From: Patescibacteria group bacterium
Lineage (GTDB): Bacteria > Patescibacteriota > Microgenomatia > UBA1406 > GWC2-37-13
DNA: 64,000 bases
Reading direction: 5' to 3'
Assembly: GCA_026004455.1 (NCBI GenBank)
Contig: BPJE01000001.1
Coordinates: forward strand, 1 to 64,000
The translations under genes were made by a program, and so were the position numbers. Under the pieces are notes generated by a model. That model was not told where the DNA came from. It did no database searches and worked only from the letters and a program-made list of their open reading frames with translations. Every line of letters starts with the position of its first letter. The first letter of the stretch is position 1. Shown here one piece after another: positions 24,907 to 33,440 of this stretch.

Positions 24907-26385
24907 ATGACAGATAAATTTTTAAAATCAAAATTATTTTATAAAATTACTGATAGTTTTGTTCCTTTTTTTGCTTGGGTATTAATCACTCTTCCTTTAT
25001 GGCTATCACCTTTTCATCCAGCTATTGTTTCTTATTTTATTCTTTTTTTTGATCTGTATTTTTTTTATAAGTCAATCATTACTGCCTATCACGCTGTTTT
25101 ATCTTACAAAGAAATTTTATTTCATTCAAAAATTAATTATCAAAAAAAACTTTTAAAATTAAAAGAATCTTCAAAAATAAATCATTTTATTATTATTCCA
25201 AATTATAAAGAACCTCTTTATAAATTAGAATCAACTATTGATTCATTTATTAAAAACGATTATCCTTATAAAAAAATTTATTTGGTACTTGCTTTTGAAA
25301 AAAGAGAATTAGAGGCAGAAAAAAAATATCAATATTTATTTAACAAATATAAAAATTCATTTTCAAGAATTTTTGCCACCTATCATCCAGATCTACCAAA
25401 TGAAGAACCAGGCAAAGCCAGTAATCAAACTTATGCGGCAAAAATTATTGATCAGTACGTAGAAAAAAACAATTTAAAAAGAGAAAAAACATTAATTACA
25501 ATTTGCGATGCTGACAGTCATTTGCCAAAAAATTATTTTTCTTATTTAACCTTTACTTTTCTAAAAGACAAACAAAGACTTTTCCATTTTTATTGGGCAC
25601 CTGTTTTACTTTATAACAATTTTTGGCAATTACCAATCTTTGTGAGAATCCAAGCAACGTTATCATCAATTTTAAGATTATCTTTTCTTTCACAAAAAGA
25701 AAATCTCATTCAAATATCAACATATTCAACTAATCTTTGGCTTTTAAAACAAATTAATTTCTGGGATGTTGATATTATTCCTGAAGATTGGCATATTTTT
25801 TTCCAAGCTTTTTTTAAATTTGGAGAAAAAATAAAAACTATTCCTTTATTTACAATTGTTAATGGTGATGCTGTTTACTCAGGAAATATTTTAAAAACTT
25901 TCATTAATCGATATGAACAAGAAAAACGTTGGGCTTGGGGAGTATCAGATGTAGGCTATGTTTTAAAAAATTTTTTCAATACTCCAAATATTAATTATTG
26001 GGCAAAAATAAAAAAAATTCTATTTTTAGCAGAGACACATTTGCTTTGGCCTGTATCTTTTTTTATTTTAACAATTAGTGCTTCTATCCCTCCATTAATT
26101 AATCCAGTTTTTAAAAAAACAGTGTTGGGTTTTCTATTACCAAAACTATCAGCGTTAATCCTAACTTTATCATCTTCTATGTTAATTTTATATATTTATC
26201 TTGATATTAAAATTAGATCAAAAATAAATGTAAAAACTAATCTTTACAATTTACCAATGCTTTTAATTCAATGGTATTTTTTACCAATTGTTTCTTTTTT
26301 CTTTTCTTCACTTCCTGCCCTTGATGCTCATACAAAAATTCTTTTAGGAAAAAAAATAAAATATAAAGTTACTGAAAAAATCTAA
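24907..26385 (+). CDS. Membrane glycosyltransferase, family 2 (cellulose-synthase-like)
   Basis: The product (about 492 residues from the ATG at 24907) has two N-terminal membrane helices. A cytoplasmic GT-A domain follows with FIIIPNYKEPLYKLESTIDS, the ICDADSHLPKNYF (DxD) motif and PEDWHIFFQAFFKFG (the ED pair). C-terminal helices complete it. This layout is that of processive or polyprenyl-linked GT2 enzymes. TATAAT (24892-24897) ends nine bases before the ATG. This makes the ATG preferable to an upstream TTG lying within the promoter. Product and donor are unknown; a surface polysaccharide role is inferred. Confidence 0.82.
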   Translation: MTDKFLKSKLFYKITDSFVPFFAWVLITLPLWLSPFHPAIVSYFILFFDLYFFYKSIITAYHAVLSYKEILFHSKINYQKKLLKLKESSKINHFIIIPNYKEPLYKLESTIDSFIKNDYPYKKIYLVLAFEKRELEAEKKYQYLFNKYKNSFSRIFATYHPDLPNEEPGKASNQTYAAKIIDQYVEKNNLKREKTLITICDADSHLPKNYFSYLTFTFLKDKQRLFHFYWAPVLLYNNFWQLPIFVRIQATLSSILRLSFLSQKENLIQISTYSTNLWLLKQINFWDVDIIPEDWHIFFQAFFKFGEKIKTIPLFTIVNGDAVYSGNILKTFINRYEQEKRWAWGVSDVGYVLKNFFNTPNINYWAKIKKILFLAETHLLWPVSFFILTISASIPPLINPVFKKTVLGFLLPKLSALILTLSSSMLILYIYLDIKIRSKINVKTNLYNLPMLLIQWYFLPIVSFFFSSLPALDAHTKILLGKKIKYKVTEKI

Positions 26386-26409
26386 ATTATATTATAATAA
26401 TTAATAAAT

Positions 26410-27681
26410 ATGATAAATTGGTTGTTTACACAAACACCACTTGTTTTTTTAACTCAAAGTTTTTGGCGAGATGAAGCTTTTTCCTATTTTTTAGCTAAAA
26501 AAAATTTTTTTGAGATTATTTTTTTAAGCGCAAAAGATTTTTCTCCTCCATTATATTATTTAATTCTTCATTTTTGGATGAAAATTTTTGGATCTAGTGA
26601 AATTGCTTTAAGATTAATGTCTTTAATTTTCTTTTGGTTAACAACTTATATTTTTTTTATATTCTTAACTGATATTTTAAAACTTAAAGTTTCAAAAGCT
26701 CTTTTTTATCTAATTTTCTTTGTTATTAATCCACTTCAACTTTATTATGGATTTGAGGCAAGATCATATTCAATGTTTTCTTTTTTAAGTATTGCTTCTT
26801 TTTATTTTTTATTTAAAAACAATAAAAAAATGTATCTTCTTTCTACTATTTTAGGTCTTTATACCCATTATTTCATGATTTTTGTTGTTGCTATTCAATA
26901 TTTTATTTTTAAGTCAAAAAATCAAGTTATTGCTTTTTTAAGTTTTCTTCCTTGGTTAATTTTTATTTTAATTAATAAAAATTTTTTTAATGAATCTTTT
27001 TGGATTAAAAAAACAACATTAAAAGATATTATTAATTTTATTGGTAATGTATATACAGGCTATGAATATGATTTTAAATTTTTTGATAAAGATTTGTTTA
27101 AATTGTCTATTTTTTTATTAATAATAATCGCTAGTCTTATTTTTATTAAATTAAAAACAAAAAAAGAAGAATTATTTTTAAAAACATTAATTATTTGGTC
27201 TGTTATCACTCCATTTTTAATAACAATAATTTCTTTTATAAAACCAATCTTTTTACCTCGATATTTAATTTTTGCTAATACTGGTTTGCTAATTCTTTTA
27301 ATCTATATTCTTGAAAAATATCCAAAAATTTTAAAATACATATCGATAATAATTCTTTTAATAATAACTATTAAATATAATCAGGTACAAATACAAAAAA
27401 GACAAAAAATCAATCTTAAAAAACCTATTTTAGAAATAAAATCACTTATGAAAAAAAATGATTATCTTTATGTTGTTAGTGAACTTGATTTTTTTACTGC
27501 TCAATATTATTTAGATGAAAATCGTGTTTATATTTGGGAAAAAACTTATGAAGAAATTCCAAGCTACGTAGGAAAAGTTTTAATTGATAAAAATAAAGTA
27601 AAAAATCTACTACCATTTTATCCTCAAAAAGCTTTTATCTTAACTCCCTGGGGCGAATATTCAATACAGGCAATCTATTAA
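26410..27681 (+). CDS. Polytopic glycosyltransferase, ArnT/RgtA-like (GT-C fold)
   Basis: This 423-residue protein has about ten hydrophobic helices. A first extracytoplasmic loop carries FWRDEAFSYFLAKKNFFEII and DFSPPLYYLILHFW, the acidic and PPLYY motifs of PMT_2/ArnT-like lipid-sugar transferases. The short C-terminal part is soluble. These enzymes use polyprenyl-phosphate sugars outside the membrane to decorate lipids, glycans or proteins. A TATAAT ends 11 bases before the start. It follows another GT gene and precedes tRNA-Gln. A polyprenyl-phosphate sugar donor could come from the DPM1-like enzyme at 36.5 kb (inference). Confidence 0.78.
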   Translation: MINWLFTQTPLVFLTQSFWRDEAFSYFLAKKNFFEIIFLSAKDFSPPLYYLILHFWMKIFGSSEIALRLMSLIFFWLTTYIFFIFLTDILKLKVSKALFYLIFFVINPLQLYYGFEARSYSMFSFLSIASFYFLFKNNKKMYLLSTILGLYTHYFMIFVVAIQYFIFKSKNQVIAFLSFLPWLIFILINKNFFNESFWIKKTTLKDIINFIGNVYTGYEYDFKFFDKDLFKLSIFLLIIIASLIFIKLKTKKEELFLKTLIIWSVITPFLITIISFIKPIFLPRYLIFANTGLLILLIYILEKYPKILKYISIIILLIITIKYNQVQIQKRQKINLKKPILEIKSLMKKNDYLYVVSELDFFTAQYYLDENRVYIWEKTYEEIPSYVGKVLIDKNKVKNLLPFYPQKAFILTPWGEYSIQAIY

Positions 27682-27709
27682 TAATTTTGATAAAATATTA
27701 ATAAATTTT

Positions 27710-27778
27710 GCCCGGTCGTCTAATGGTAGGACATCAGACTCTGGATCTGATTATCCTCGTTCGAATCGAGGCTGGGCA
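27710..27778 (+). tRNA. tRNA-Gln (anticodon CTG)
   Basis: The cloverleaf can be drawn by hand. The acceptor GCCCGGT pairs with GCTGGGC (two wobble pairs), and the D-arm contains AATGGTAGGA. The anticodon stem TCAGA/TCTGA has loop CTCTGGA, and the T-arm is CCTCG-TTCGAAT-CGAGG. The anticodon is CTG (codon CAG). Discriminator is A and no CCA is encoded (ACAAA follows), so the CCA-adding enzyme at 49.6 kb is needed. Confidence 0.93.
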
Positions 27779-27789
27779 ACAAATTTAAT

Positions 27790-28095
27790 ATGATCAATTA
27801 TCTAATAATCTCTAATTTGTTAATAATTTTAATATTCATTTTTAAATTACCAACCCTTCCTCCAGAATTACCATTATTTTATTCTCTACCAGTTGGTGAA
27901 TGGCAATTAGCTGATTCTTGGATGATATTTTTACTTCCATTTATTCTAAATTTAATGTTTTATATTAACAATCAGATATTAAATAAATATTTTGTTAATG
28001 AAGAAATTGCTAAAAAAATTTTTCATTATTTAAATTTATTTTTAATTATTTCCTTTACATTAATTTTTATCAAAATTATTTTTTTAATTAGCTAA
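27790..28095 (+). CDS. Small membrane protein, unknown
   Basis: 101 residues with three predicted membrane helices (about 4-18, 43-62 and 80-100). Between them lies the loop KLPTLPPELPLFYSLPVGEW, rich in proline and aromatic residues. I know of no assigned function. It starts 11 bases after tRNA-Gln and ends two bases before a WecA/TagO-like gene, suggesting a link to polyprenyl-phosphate sugar chemistry. Coding reality is supported by the tight spacing and good start. Confidence 0.7.
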   Translation: MINYLIISNLLIILIFIFKLPTLPPELPLFYSLPVGEWQLADSWMIFLLPFILNLMFYINNQILNKYFVNEEIAKKIFHYLNLFLIISFTLIFIKIIFLIS

Positions 28096-28097
28096 AT

Positions 28098-29147
28098 ATG
28101 TTAACAATTTTTTTATTTAGTTTATTTTTTTCATTTTTTTTAACTATTCCAACTATTCTTTTTGCTAAAAAAATTAATCTAATTACTGATAAAAATAAAA
28201 GATTTCATCCTGCTCATACTCATTTTGGGAAAATTCCTCGAGGAGGTGGTATACCAATATTTTTAACATTGTTAATAGCTAGCCTTTTATTTTTACCAAT
28301 AAATAAAATCATCTTAGGAATATTAATATCAAGTTTTTTATTAGTTATCGTTGGATTAATTGATGATTATTATGATATTTCTCCATATTTAAGATTTTTG
28401 TTAAATATATTAATTTCTTCAATTGTTGTTGGTTTTGGTTTAGGTATTCCATACATCTCAAACCCTTTTGGTGGAGTTATAAAGCTTGATCAATGGAAAA
28501 TTAGTTTTGATTTTTTTGGCAGTCATCAAATATGGATTTTAGCTGATTTTTTATCAATAATTTGGCTTACATGGCTAATGAATATGGTTAATTGGAGTAA
28601 GGGAGTTGACGGTCAACTTCCTGGTTTTGTTGGTGTAACCGCTTTTTTTCTCGGGCTTTTGTCTCAAAGATTTACTGCTCATGATATTAGCGTACAAACT
28701 GTTTCTAATCTTGCTTTTATCACTTCAGGTGCTTATTTTGGATTTTTAATATGGAATTTTTATCCGCAAAAAATTATGCCTGGTTATGGCGGTGGCGCTT
28801 TAGCTGGATTTTTGCTAGGAATTTTATCAATTTTATCTTTTGGAAAAATCGGTACTGCTATTTTAATATTATCAGTACCAATGATTGATGCAATCTACAC
28901 AATTTTAAGACGAATCAAAAATAAAAAATCACCATTTAAAGCTGATTGGGGGCATTTTCATCATCGACTTTTGGAAGTTGGCTGGGGAAGAAGAAGAATT
29001 GCTGTTTTTTATTGGTTAGTATCATTTATTCTCGGTATTGCTTCTTTATTTTTAAAAGGTATTGAAAAACTAATTGCTTTTTTAAGTCTCTTTGTAATTT
29101 TGATTGTTTTTATTTTAATAATTGAAAAAGTGAAAAAGATAAAATAA
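28098..29147 (+). CDS. Polyprenyl-phosphate sugar-1-phosphate transferase (WecA/TagO/MraY superfamily)
   Basis: A 349-residue polytopic protein. Conserved cytoplasmic motifs: GKIPRGGGIPIF, VGLIDDYYDISPYLRF (the Asp-Asp pair), NMVNWSKGVDGQLPG (catalytic Asn/Asp region) and DWGHFHHRLLEVGWGRRR, the His-box that separates WecA-type from MraY-type enzymes. It would attach a HexNAc-1-phosphate to undecaprenyl phosphate, priming surface glycan synthesis for the nearby glycosyltransferases. MraY proper lacks the HxHH-like box, so WecA/TagO is preferred. Confidence 0.85.
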   Translation: MLTIFLFSLFFSFFLTIPTILFAKKINLITDKNKRFHPAHTHFGKIPRGGGIPIFLTLLIASLLFLPINKIILGILISSFLLVIVGLIDDYYDISPYLRFLLNILISSIVVGFGLGIPYISNPFGGVIKLDQWKISFDFFGSHQIWILADFLSIIWLTWLMNMVNWSKGVDGQLPGFVGVTAFFLGLLSQRFTAHDISVQTVSNLAFITSGAYFGFLIWNFYPQKIMPGYGGGALAGFLLGILSILSFGKIGTAILILSVPMIDAIYTILRRIKNKKSPFKADWGHFHHRLLEVGWGRRRIAVFYWLVSFILGIASLFLKGIEKLIAFLSLFVILIVFILIIEKVKKIK

Positions 29148-29170
29148 AAGTTTCATATAATTAAAAATTT

Positions 29171-29581
29171 ATGACAGTTTTAAAAGTTAATACTGATGGT
29201 GGAGCAAAAGGCAATCCCGGACCAGCTTCAATTGGAGTGGTTTTTTATATAAATAATAAAAAAATTTTTCAACATCACAGTCCAATTGGTGTTGCTACTA
29301 ATAATGATGCTGAATATCAAGCTTTAATTTTTGCTTTAAATGAGATAAAAAAAGAAAAAGAAAAATTAGTTAATAAACATAAGATTGAAAAAATTGATTT
29401 TTACTCTGATTCTAATCTTCTTGTTAATCAAGTTAATGGACTTTTTAAAATAAAAAATGGAAAAATAAAAGAATATGTTTTAAAAATTAAAATTTTAGAG
29501 CAGGAAATCAATCTTCCAATTTATTACCATCATATTCCCCGTGAAAAAAACCAAGAAGCAGATAGATTAGTTAATTTTTAA
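29171..29581 (+). CDS. RNase H-like protein (RNase HI family)
   Basis: 136 residues with the RNase H fold signature. It has VNTDGGAKGNPGPASIGVVF (first Asp), NNDAEYQALIFAL (Glu), FYSDSNLLVNQVNG (Asp) and the final REKNQEADRLVN (Asp). This gives the four carboxylates that bind two metals and cut RNA in RNA-DNA hybrids. It is the short form without a hybrid-binding domain. TATAAT (29156-29161) lies nine bases before the ATG. The 3' end overlaps the convergent hydrolase gene by four bases. Confidence 0.88.
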   Translation: MTVLKVNTDGGAKGNPGPASIGVVFYINNKKIFQHHSPIGVATNNDAEYQALIFALNEIKKEKEKLVNKHKIEKIDFYSDSNLLVNQVNGLFKIKNGKIKEYVLKIKILEQEINLPIYYHHIPREKNQEADRLVNF

Positions 29582-30186
29582 TATAAGTTTTCAATCAACT
29601 CTGGAAATTCTTCAACCCGAAAATGGCCGTTTTTGTTTTTGAAAATAAAAAATTTTGCTTGAGGAAATTTTTTTTGATACTGTTTTTGATGATATAAAGT
29701 CACTATTTCATCATCTTCTGAAAAATAAAAATAAATATTTTTAAACTGTTTAAAAAATAAAGATAGATTTTTTCTTAATTTAAATCCACCAGATAACTCT
29801 TCATTGCTATTAGTATTATCAAAAGGTGGCGCTACTAAATGAATCGATGATAGCTCTAAATCAACTTTATTTTCAGAAAAATACTTTACTAAAAATATTC
29901 CTCCTAATGAATAACCTAAAAAAATGATTTTTCTTTTTTCCTTTTTTAAAAGATCTAAATATTTTTTAAAAATTATCTTCCATTCTTTATATCTTGAGTT
30001 TTCTTTTAAAGGCATCTTAACTCTTACAAGTTGAAAATGATTCTTTAATTTCTGATCTAAATAATCACCACTCCAATTTTTAATTTCCTCTAAACTAATC
30101 TCTTTATTTTTCAAATAATTCAAATAATCTTTTCTTTTTCTAAAAGTTGTTCCACCGTGGATATAAACTAAAAATGGTTTTTGCAT
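29578..30186 (-). CDS. Alpha/beta hydrolase (RBBP9/YdeN-like)
   Basis: 202 residues. The start PFLVYIHGGTTFRKRKDYLN carries an oxyanion-type HGG. The nucleophile elbow is GYSLGG, the acid region FSEDDEIV and the last motif NGHFRVEEFPEL provides His. This is a complete Ser-Asp-His set in family order. Such small cytoplasmic hydrolases have mostly unknown ester substrates. It converges with the RNase H gene. Confidence 0.75.
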   Translation of the reverse strand: MQKPFLVYIHGGTTFRKRKDYLNYLKNKEISLEEIKNWSGDYLDQKLKNHFQLVRVKMPLKENSRYKEWKIIFKKYLDLLKKEKRKIIFLGYSLGGIFLVKYFSENKVDLELSSIHLVAPPFDNTNSNEELSGGFKLRKNLSLFFKQFKNIYFYFSEDDEIVTLYHQKQYQKKFPQAKFFIFKNKNGHFRVEEFPELIENLY

Positions 30187-30249
30187 TGTTATTTTATTAT
30201 GTCAAACTTTCCTAATCTGCAATTTATTAAAATTTTAGAGTCTTATTTT

Positions 30250-30317
30250 GAGATCCAAAATAAATTCGGGATGACATTTTTTTCTTTCTTGTCATGCTGA
30301 ATTTGTTTCAACACCTC
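30250..30317. repeat. Dispersed palindromic element (CGGGATGACA / TGTCATGCTGAA type)
   Basis: The 210-base gap before miaB contains AGATCCaaaaTAAATTCGGGATGACA followed by TGTCATGCTGAATTTG. The same two half-elements occur in opposite orientation at 49515-49585. They are parts of one intergenic repeat. The rest of the gap has no visible gene; the miaB promoter probably lies near 30360. Confidence 0.65.
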
Positions 30318-30396
30318 TTAACAAATCAATTAAAATTTTTTTAATATTTTATCAAAAATTTTATGCTAAAATTTAATACAAATTAATTACTTAAAT

Positions 30397-31650
30397 ATGA
30401 TTTTACGCTATTATATTAAAACTTTTGGCTGCCAACAAAATAAAGCTGATTCTGAAAGAATTGCTGCTGCTTTTGAAGCAAGAGGAATGAAACCAGCAAA
30501 AGGATATCAAGATGCTAATTATATTGTCATAAACACCTGTATGGTCCGTCAATCTGCGGAAGATAGAGTTTATGGATTGGTAAGAAATTTAGCAAAATTA
30601 AAAATCAATCCGCCAGCTGGCGGACAAAAATTAAAAATCATTATTACCGGTTGTATGGTTGGTGTTGCTCATCGAGATAAAACAGGAAAATTACTTGCAA
30701 AACTAAAAGAGAGAATGCCTGAAGTTGATGAGTTTTTACCAATTGAAGAAGTTGGTTTTGATAATGAACCAATTAGAACTAATAAAACTCACGCCTGGAT
30801 ACCAATATCAAATGGTTGCAATAATTTTTGTACTTTTTGTGTTGTTCCTTTTACTCGAGGACGAGAAATTAGTCGACCATTTGAAGATATAATCGCTGAG
30901 GCAAAAAAATTAAAAGAACAAGGATATAAAGAAATTACTCTTCTTGGACAAAATGTTAATTCATACGGCGCAGATTTAATTTTAGGTAAAGAAAATATTC
31001 AAGTAATGAGAGACCTTCCAAAAACATACTTTGAAAATTCAAAATTCAAAATTCAAAATTCAAAATTACAATTAAAAACTAAAGAATTAAAATTCAATGA
31101 AAATTTAAAATTAAAAATTAAAAATTACAAACCAGTATATGTCAAACATTTAGGTCGGTATCGAATACCAACTTTGTTTCCTTATTTACTTGAAGAAGTG
31201 GCAAAACTTGGTTTTGAAAAAGTTGATTTTATTTCATCAAATCCATGGGATTTTTCTGATGAACTAATTGAAGTGATTGCTAAATATCCAAATATTACCA
31301 GAACCATTCATTTACCTGTTCAATCTGGAGACGATAATGTTTTAAAAAGAATGAATCGATGGTACAGTGCGAGCGATTATATCAGTCTAATATCAAAAAT
31401 CAAAAATAAAATACCAAACGTTAAATTCACTACTGATATAATTGTCGGTTTTTGTGGAGAAACTGACGAAGAGTTTGAAAACACAGTTAAACTTTGCAAA
31501 AAAGTTGGTTTTGAAAAAGCTTATATTGCTATGTACTCTCCCCGACCAATGACCGCTGCAACAAAAGTGATGAAAGATGATATTCCTTATGAAGTCAAAA
31601 AGAAACGATGGACAATACTAGAAAATTTAATAAATAAAAAAGCAAATTAA
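30397..31650 (+). CDS. miaB: tRNA methylthiotransferase MiaB-like
   Basis: This radical-SAM enzyme adds a methylthio group to isopentenyl-A37 of tRNA. The N-terminal UPF0004 domain has KTFGCQQNKADSERI, NTCMVRQSAEDR and TGCMVG (three cluster cysteines). The radical SAM triad is CNNFCTFC. LGQNVNSYG and PVQSGDDNVLKRMNR follow. Two oddities: residues 205-250 are a family-atypical insert encoded by AAAATTC tandem repeats (31034-31070), and a perfect TCCGCCAGCTGGCGGA palindrome (30609-30624) encodes PPAGG in-frame. The protein ends at residue 417 without an evident TRAM domain. MiaB is favoured over RimO. Confidence 0.88.
   Translation: MILRYYIKTFGCQQNKADSERIAAAFEARGMKPAKGYQDANYIVINTCMVRQSAEDRVYGLVRNLAKLKINPPAGGQKLKIIITGCMVGVAHRDKTGKLLAKLKERMPEVDEFLPIEEVGFDNEPIRTNKTHAWIPISNGCNNFCTFCVVPFTRGREISRPFEDIIAEAKKLKEQGYKEITLLGQNVNSYGADLILGKENIQVMRDLPKTYFENSKFKIQNSKLQLKTKELKFNENLKLKIKNYKPVYVKHLGRYRIPTLFPYLLEEVAKLGFEKVDFISSNPWDFSDELIEVIAKYPNITRTIHLPVQSGDDNVLKRMNRWYSASDYISLISKIKNKIPNVKFTTDIIVGFCGETDEEFENTVKLCKKVGFEKAYIAMYSPRPMTAATKVMKDDIPYEVKKKRWTILENLINKKAN
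30609..30624. repeat. Palindrome TCCGCCAGCTGGCGGA inside miaB
   Basis: A perfect copy of the dispersed 16-base palindrome lies in-frame within the miaB coding sequence. It is flanked by AAAAATTAAAAATCA-like sequence that repeats on both sides. This shows that the element can be tolerated in genes. Confidence 0.8.
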
Positions 31651-31653
31651 TAA

Positions 31654-32361
31654 TTAATAATATTTTTTTACTTTATCAAACCAATTACAAAAATTACAAT
31701 CAGGAGAAGATTCAGGGATCGGTCCTTGCAGAACTTTAACTGCTTTTTCAATTCTTTTTCTAATATCTTTTATTTTTCTTTCAATTTTTACGATATGTAC
31801 AATCATCGGAAAACCATTTGACAACTCTACTGTCATTTCAGGAAAAAAATAAATTAAATATCCAAAATTAGCTACTTTTAAATTATTTTCTTCAAGCAAA
31901 AATAAATACTCATCTATTTGATTTTGATAGGCAGATAAAGTTTCTTTTTCTCTTGGATCAGAAGAGGCGGTTTTAAAATCAACTGGTATATGCTCGCCAT
32001 TTTCATTGATAAAACATTCATCAAGTTTTCCATAAAAACCAAAATCGTTATTAAATTTATAGAAATATGCTTCTTTAAAAGGTCTTTTTAAACTTGCCTT
32101 AATTTTTCCTTGAATTAAAGGTGGCAGTTGATTTTTTTCTCTGTAACTATTAAAGTATCTTTTTAAAATAACATCAAATCTATTGGCTAATCTTGACTGA
32201 ATTCCTTCTGGTTGTTTTATTCCTTCTTTGTGAGACAACCAAAAACAGCGCGGACATCGATTTAGCTCTTCAATAGCCGAATGAGAAAGCCATTTAACTT
32301 TTTTCTTGTCTGGTTTTTCTTTAAAATTATTAGTTGAAAATAAATCTTGTTGTAAAGACAT
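31654..32361 (-). CDS. PD-(D/E)XK nuclease-fold protein with Cys cluster
   Basis: 235 residues. HSAIEELNRCPRCFWLSHKE, GKLDECF, the active-site-like PVDFKTASSD and the C-terminal PDCNFCNWF together match a stand-alone RecB/Cas4-type nuclease domain. The four Cys (CPRC, CNFC) could bind Fe-S or zinc. The canonical Asp (LDE) and D-x-K (DFKTA) are present, so catalysis is plausible. It is not near CRISPR genes. It converges on miaB with three bases between and diverges from the rfbB operon. Role in DNA repair is inferred only. Confidence 0.72.
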   Translation of the reverse strand: MSLQQDLFSTNNFKEKPDKKKVKWLSHSAIEELNRCPRCFWLSHKEGIKQPEGIQSRLANRFDVILKRYFNSYREKNQLPPLIQGKIKASLKRPFKEAYFYKFNNDFGFYGKLDECFINENGEHIPVDFKTASSDPREKETLSAYQNQIDEYLFLLEENNLKVANFGYLIYFFPEMTVELSNGFPMIVHIVKIERKIKDIRKRIEKAVKVLQGPIPESSPDCNFCNWFDKVKKYY

Positions 32362-32407
32362 AAAAAAATTATAGCAAAAAAAGGTTTAATTGGTTATAAT
32401 GATTGCT

Positions 32408-33424
32408 ATGAATATTTTGGTTACTGGCGGAGCTGGATTTATTGGTTCAAACTTTATCTTATATTGGTTAAAAAAATATCCTGAAGACAAAATTGTTAAT
32501 TTAGATAAACTTACTTACGCTGGTAATCTAGAAAATCTAAAATCAGTAGAAAAAAATAAAAACTATCAATTTGTAAAAGGAGATATTATTGATTTTAAGC
32601 TTGTTGACAAAATAATTAAAGATTACCAAATTGAAACAATTGTTCATTTTGCTGCTGAAAGTCATGTTGATAGATCAATTCTTGATCCTGCTCCGTTTAT
32701 AAAAACTAATGTTGAAGGAACCTATGTTTTACTTGAAGCGGCTTTAAAAAATAAACTAAAAAGATTTCATCATATCTCAACTGATGAAGTTTTTGGTGCT
32801 TTGCCACTTGGCACAAAAGAAAAATTCAATGAAAAAACTCCTTATAATCCACGAAGTCCTTACTCTGCTTCAAAAGCTGCCTCTGATCATCTAGTTCGTG
32901 CTTACTACATCACTTATGGATTGCCAATTACTTTATCTAACTGCTCCAATAATTATGGTCCTTATCATTTTCCAGAAAAACTTATTCCATTAGCGATTAC
33001 TAACATTATTGAAGAAAAAAAAGTTCCAGTTTATGGCGACGGCCTTTATGTTCGTGATTGGCTTTATGTTGAAGATCATTGCCGAGCGATTGATTTGATT
33101 TTACGCAAAGGAAAAATTGGTGAAACTTATTTTATTGGTGGCTTAACTGAAGATATTTCAAATCTTGAAATTATAAAAAAAATTTTAAAAATTATGGGTA
33201 AAGATGAAGGCTATATTGAGTTTGTTAAAGATAGACCAGGTCATGATCGCCGCTATGCCATTGATTGGACAAAGATAAACAAAGAATTAGGTTGGAAACC
33301 TGAAGTTGATCTTGATACCGGGCTTAAATTAACTATTAACTGGTATTTAAAAAATCAAGACTGGTGGAAAAAAATAAAAACTGGCGAATATCTTGATTAT
33401 TATAAAAAACAGTATCAAAAATAA
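32408..33424 (+). CDS. rfbB: dTDP-glucose 4,6-dehydratase
   Basis: A short-chain dehydrogenase/epimerase-type enzyme that makes dTDP-4-keto-6-deoxyglucose. NAD site: ILVTGGAGFIGSNFI. Catalytic elements: HISTDEVFGALPLG and YSASKAASDHLVRAY (Tyr-x3-Lys), followed by SNCSNNYGPYHFPEKLIPLA and YVRDWLYVEDHCRAI, all specific for RfbB. The start is set at the ATG of MNILVTGG (32408), since the upstream in-frame codons include the TATAAT at 32395-32400. About 338 residues. It opens a five-gene nucleotide-sugar operon. Confidence 0.94.
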   Translation: MNILVTGGAGFIGSNFILYWLKKYPEDKIVNLDKLTYAGNLENLKSVEKNKNYQFVKGDIIDFKLVDKIIKDYQIETIVHFAAESHVDRSILDPAPFIKTNVEGTYVLLEAALKNKLKRFHHISTDEVFGALPLGTKEKFNEKTPYNPRSPYSASKAASDHLVRAYYITYGLPITLSNCSNNYGPYHFPEKLIPLAITNIIEEKKVPVYGDGLYVRDWLYVEDHCRAIDLILRKGKIGETYFIGGLTEDISNLEIIKKILKIMGKDEGYIEFVKDRPGHDRRYAIDWTKINKELGWKPEVDLDTGLKLTINWYLKNQDWWKKIKTGEYLDYYKKQYQK

Positions 33425-33440
33425 TTATTTTTATATTTTT

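Noticed and set aside
31034-31070. Tandem AAAATTC units as a CRISPR-like array
   Set aside because: Units are seven bases without spacers; it lies inside miaB.
31654-32361. Cas4 of a CRISPR system
   Set aside because: No cas genes or array nearby; generic nuclease-fold features only.
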